A DNA stretch of 64,000 nucleotides, taken from positions 161,495,983 to 161,559,982 of the forward strand of contig CM038216.1 in assembly GCA_021442155.1 (NCBI GenBank), in the 5' to 3' direction. Positions 60,704 to 64,000 of the stretch are shown here, piece after piece (position 1 is the stretch's first letter; each line of letters begins with the position of its first letter). The notes beneath the pieces were generated by a model. That model saw only the letters and a program-made list of their open reading frames with translations. It did not search any database and was not told the origin of the DNA. Origin of the DNA: Cymbidium sinense. Its lineage: Eukaryota; Streptophyta; Magnoliopsida; Asparagales; Orchidaceae. The translations under genes were made by a program, and so were the position numbers.

Positions 60704-62123
60704 ATGCTTTCTCTTTTTGGGTTGTATGGCGGTACCGGGCTGCACCAGCATTTTATTATTTTGCACTAGTTTTATAAAATTGTTTAATGTTGTGTTTATT
60801 TTACACATTAGAAATGGCATGCTTTTCATAATTTCTTATGATTAGTACTTTAATGTGTGGCCTAGATGCGATTAGGCTCTTAGGATAAAAATTAATTTTT
60901 TTACCCCAACTAATCACTCATAATCAAATTTTAAATAACTCATAACCTCACCATAAAGCCTAGGCTATAATCAAGATAATTAAAAGATTTAGAAACCCTT
61001 TAGCTAAATTATTGAATATTTCACATAATGTATGCATATTTTTTCGCTATTGAAAATAGGGATAATCCTTGCATGATAGGGGAATGCTTGACCTGGTGTT
61101 GGAGAACACCCTCTTCTCAATTTAGCCAATAACCTACTTCATCATGCATGTAGACATCAAAACCCTAAAGCCTTTATCAAAATGATATGTCAAAATTATA
61201 TAAAATTTGAAAAGATTTTGCATTAGACCAAGTCATTGCTCATACCACTCATGATCTAATCTTATAAGGAGTGGGTTTAGGACTTTAGACTCTTTCTAAA
61301 TAAATATTACATATGACTAGATCACATGAATTTGAATCATAGGAGGAGTTAGCTGGAGGCCACTCCAGGCAGTTGTAAGCCCAGCAGTCGGGTGGTTTAT
61401 CTTCTCTCATGGTGGTAAAACTTATGCCCATCGTTGCTTAGATTTAGGTCACGCTTTAGCTCATGCTAAAACTCCCTAGATTTAGGATCCTAGGTAGCTA
61501 TCCTTTGAGTTCTGACATAAATCATCCTCTCTTCATCTCCACAACCTTGTGTTGGTGGATTATAAGCCCAACAATCTAATAAAATTCAACTCTAATAAAT
61601 AAATCTCTTCACTTTAAATGTATAAAGCCCAATCAGTGATAGATTGGAAATCTCACTAGGCTTCCTAGTATGAGCATTTCCCTTCCCCCTTTGGATTCCA
61701 AAATAAGTCTTCTCCTTGAACTATCCCAATTTATTTTCCAAATATAGCCAATCCTTTGATAGTCTAGCTTTGAAATCTTTGGAGATAATAATATCACTTT
61801 AATCGAGAAATCTTAGGAATTTTTATTCCCTTAGATGTAATTAGATGTAATTAACTATGGAGGCTTGCCTCCATAGGTCCATAGGAAACTTTAGAACTCA
61901 GTTTAATATAAACCCTGCTTTATTCATCCATGTAAAAGAAGAGAAAAACCTCTGGTATATTCAAAGATCCATCATGCCTAAGGAGTCCTTATTAGGTGAG
62001 TAAGTCCATTGTAGGGTGATGTCTCTATCTTTGGAGATAGTGTGTCATACTTTAATATTCGATCACTTTAATAAGTACTCCCATGATGGTATCCCCCTAT
62101 ACATTCAAAAAATAAACACCACA

Positions 62124-62313
62124 TAGCATTGAAAGAAGAGAGTGAAGAGGAGTGACTTGGGCTATTAGCTTGGTTACGTTCAAATAGGGAAAATATTGAG
62201 AGGCTCGACCTCTATGCTGAGGAAATAAGACAATGAGGTAAAAAAGAGTTGGCTAGCAATGTGGGTGCAACAAGCATGGATGGTGAGAGGTGAAGTTGCT
62301 AAAATCAGGAGAG

Positions 62314-62350
<37 letters not shown>

Positions 62351-62400
62351 ACGTGAGGAAAGTGGGAGAGGGTGATGAGAGCATGCGACACTATGGGAAA
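62124..62400. other. Unassigned DNA with a (GA)n run
   Basis: This is the flank of E2. It contains a (GA)n microsatellite at 62317-62348. I see no reading frame and no clear match to other parts of the window. The end (about 62375-62400) may be a decayed primer-site region of E4, but the match is poor. Confidence 0.5.
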
Positions 62401-63285
62401 AATTTATGACAACATAGAGTGTAGAACTTTCTTAATTGGATGATCAAATGTGCCATTAAGGAATAAACATATTATCTCGGGAGATAATCATGTTTTCTTA
62501 TAATGGATTTGATCATTTAATGAAAGACTCCTAAAACTAATGAGTTTTTGTGTACTAGAGATTTTTCCCTTGAACTACATGGAAAATAGAGCAGAGTTTA
62601 TTTTAAATTTTGTTCATGGTTCTATAAAAGCAAGCCCCTATAGTTAATTACATCTTAAGAAGGGTCTCTTCCTAAGAACACTCTCGATTAAAGAAACGAG
62701 TTGTTATTTATAAGGATTTCTAAGTTGGTTCTCAAAGATATAATTTTTGGAATTTTCAATTGGTTATTTTGGAGGTGAAATGGGATGAACTAGGAAATGC
62801 TTATTGATATTATGATACCCAATAAACATTTCAACTATCCTGTAATTAGGCTTTAAAATTTAGAATTTTAATTTAAATTTTGAGTTCACATTTTCTTAGA
62901 AGTCTAGAACTTAGATTCTAATAGTACAAAATTAAAGAAATGCTTAAATTTGAGGACTTATTCTTGAGAAGGATGCTTCAGAACTTGATCTACAAGTGCT
63001 TCTGACACATGTCAGATGCTCGACCTAATTTCATTTTGGGAATTATTGACTATTCCCTCACTTGAGGGAAACCATATCACGACTCTTCTAGATTTACAAC
63101 CCCTAAAGAAGGTTGCTAGCTAACATCACCTAAGCACATTTTAAACATGATGCTAAGTCTCATGAATGCAAGATGGATTGGTTGTTATATTTTTAGGAGA
63201 AGAATCTATGAACCTAGACTCACTCCCTAACCCCTAGGATCATGTAGGGTATGAAATGCATATGTTGACCTACGTATATATTCCA
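62400..63285 (-). mobile_element. E4: fragment of an LTR end, minus strand
   Basis: It aligns with E1 9124-10100: actcctaaaactaatg (62528; E1 actcctaaggataatg), ttaattacat (62644; E1 9441), ctctcgattaa (62681; E1 9475), ctaagtc and catgtagggtatgaa (63243; E1 catgtaaggcatgaa). It is more diverged than E1-E3 are from each other, and stops matching near 63285. No internal element part is visible. Confidence 0.68.
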
Positions 63286-64000
63286 TAACTTAAATTAAGC
63301 GTTAAGGGTGAAATTCATGAAAAAGTAGCGGTAAATGACACACAATTGGAAAATTTAAAACTCTTAATCATGATTATATTTGGTAAAAAAAAGGGATACC
63401 TCGATTTGAGAAATCAACTTCACAATTGTGTTTAAGAAATCAAAGATAACTAAAAAAAATTAACGGATTAGTTAATAAGTGATCGGTCAATTAAAATTAA
63501 TTACAAATGAAATTATGCAAAAGTTAAGCGTGACTTGACTCAAATCATCACCGATGATGTACGAATGACCTCCATTTGCAAAATTAACTATGTCGTTGTC
63601 ATCGAAACATCAAAATCTATTAAATGATGCATTCCGTGATCAATTCAGCAAAGTCTATGCGAACGTCGAGCGATTCGAATGTGACGTCACATAATTTAAA
63701 TATAATTTCACTTTAACTATCTCCAACGTGGTCCAAATGACCTCGATTGAAATTGATATCGCTATGCGTTTGACAGAAAATATCTTAAATTGACATCCAT
63801 ATTGCTATAATTTATTTATTAAGAGGATTTGGCAAATTATTTATATTTAATCTCAATCTTTCATCATTAGGCTAATTAACAACTGAAATTAGATAATGAT
63901 CTCTTAATCTTTGCTTAATTAGGCCAATCATCCATCCATTTCGTAGAATCGCAAATCAAAATAGTTCGAGTGTACCCAATCAAATTACCCTTTTTTTATT
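63286..64000. other. Unassigned AT-rich DNA
   Basis: No open frame of note and no match to the LTRs. Two segments resemble each other about 172 bases apart: gaatgacctccatttgc (63563) and aaatgacctcgattga (63735), each followed by a related ~45-base stretch. This may be a decayed tandem repeat or part of another element. Confidence 0.4.

Larger units (their letters stand above)
14026..62123 (+). mobile_element. E2: Tat/Ogre-type LTR retrotransposon, split by E3
   Basis: The plus-strand parts are 14026-22075 and 48087-62123. The first part holds a 5' LTR remnant, leader array, gag and protease. The second holds RT, RNase H, archaeal-type RNase H, integrase, 3' untranslated region and the full 3' LTR. 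The two parts join in the protease-RT linker, as shown by E1 and E3, which have this stretch uninterrupted. Without E3, E2 is about 22 kb. Its left LTR is truncated, so its own target duplication cannot be tested; the five bases after the 3' LTR are tagca. Confidence 0.88.
54473..62123 (+). mobile_element. E2 3' LTR, 7.65 kb
   Basis: It starts TGTTGACCTCACTTTTGG and ends aaacaccaca. It is collinear with the E3 LTRs but well diverged, and its last 1.4 kb pairs with the E2 5' LTR remnant. Its internal order is: decayed hairpin units (54800-55310), TTGACY cluster (55440-56240), a GC-richer part (56480-57540) with an open frame of no conserved meaning, an AT-rich ttaattaa part (57540-58400), a triplicated block (58860-59640), a GGGTAG/CTACCC hairpin (60685-60703), and the shared terminal part. 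Confidence 0.88.

Noticed and set aside
14026..62123. E2 target-site duplication
   Set aside because: The right flank is tagca, but the left LTR start is missing, so no pair can be shown.
62124..62400. Internal leader and primer site of E4
   Set aside because: Only a vague resemblance (gcatgcgacac before a gggaaaaattt word). Too weak to call, and no hairpin units are present.

Overview
This window is plant nuclear DNA made almost wholly of old, decayed LTR retrotransposons. No host gene, tRNA, rRNA, operon or CRISPR locus could be supported. The elements are Ty3/gypsy of the Tat/Ogre type. The evidence is a gag with a C-x2-H-x4-H-x4-C knuckle, a DPGAS-type protease, reverse transcriptase and RNase H, a second RNase H of the 'archaeal' kind before integrase, a TGGC-ACTCCGCTGGGGAT-like primer site, and very long LTRs (about 7.6 kb). 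This points to a seed plant with a large, repeat-rich genome; I cannot name the species.

Layout. E1 lies on the minus strand at 1-14025 and runs off the left edge. Reading leftwards it has a 5' LTR (9124-14025, lacking its first ~2.8 kb), a primer site (9096-9115), a leader with an array of small hairpins (~6520-8640), gag, a duplicated zinc-knuckle/linker block (1558-3706), protease, and the protease-RT linker. At about 14025 it meets E2 in inverted orientation. E2 (plus strand, 14026-62123) has a 1.35-kb remnant of its 5' LTR, then leader array, gag and protease. It is interrupted at 22075 and resumes at 48087 with RT, RNase H, archaeal-type RNase H, integrase, a repeat-filled 3' untranslated region, and a full 3' LTR (54473-62123).

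The interruption is E3 (plus strand, 22076-48081), a 26-kb element with both LTRs (22076-29636 and 42455-48081). It is flanked by diverged 5-bp target duplications, cactc and catgc; the uninterrupted E1 copy has cacgc at the same place. E3 carries primer site, leader array, gag, protease, RT, RNase H, archaeal RNase H, integrase and 3' untranslated region, all full of stops and frameshifts. Right of E2 are ~280 bp of unassigned DNA with a (GA)n run, a minus-strand LTR-end fragment (E4, ~62400-63285), and ~700 bp that I could not assign.

The most notable structure is a tandem array of about 15-25 short hairpins between primer site and gag in all three elements. The loop is conserved (TACCCAAATT on the element sense strand), while the stem sequence changes in both arms together (for example TTAGCA/TGCTAA, TCAATA/TATTGA, TTGACA/TGTCAA). 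Stem types occur in the same order in E1 and E3. The LTRs add further paired hairpins, a conserved hairpin 1.4-1.5 kb from the LTR end with a compensating base change, and a cluster of about 20-30 W-box-like TTGACY motifs. All coding features are pseudogenes, and all counts were made by eye.
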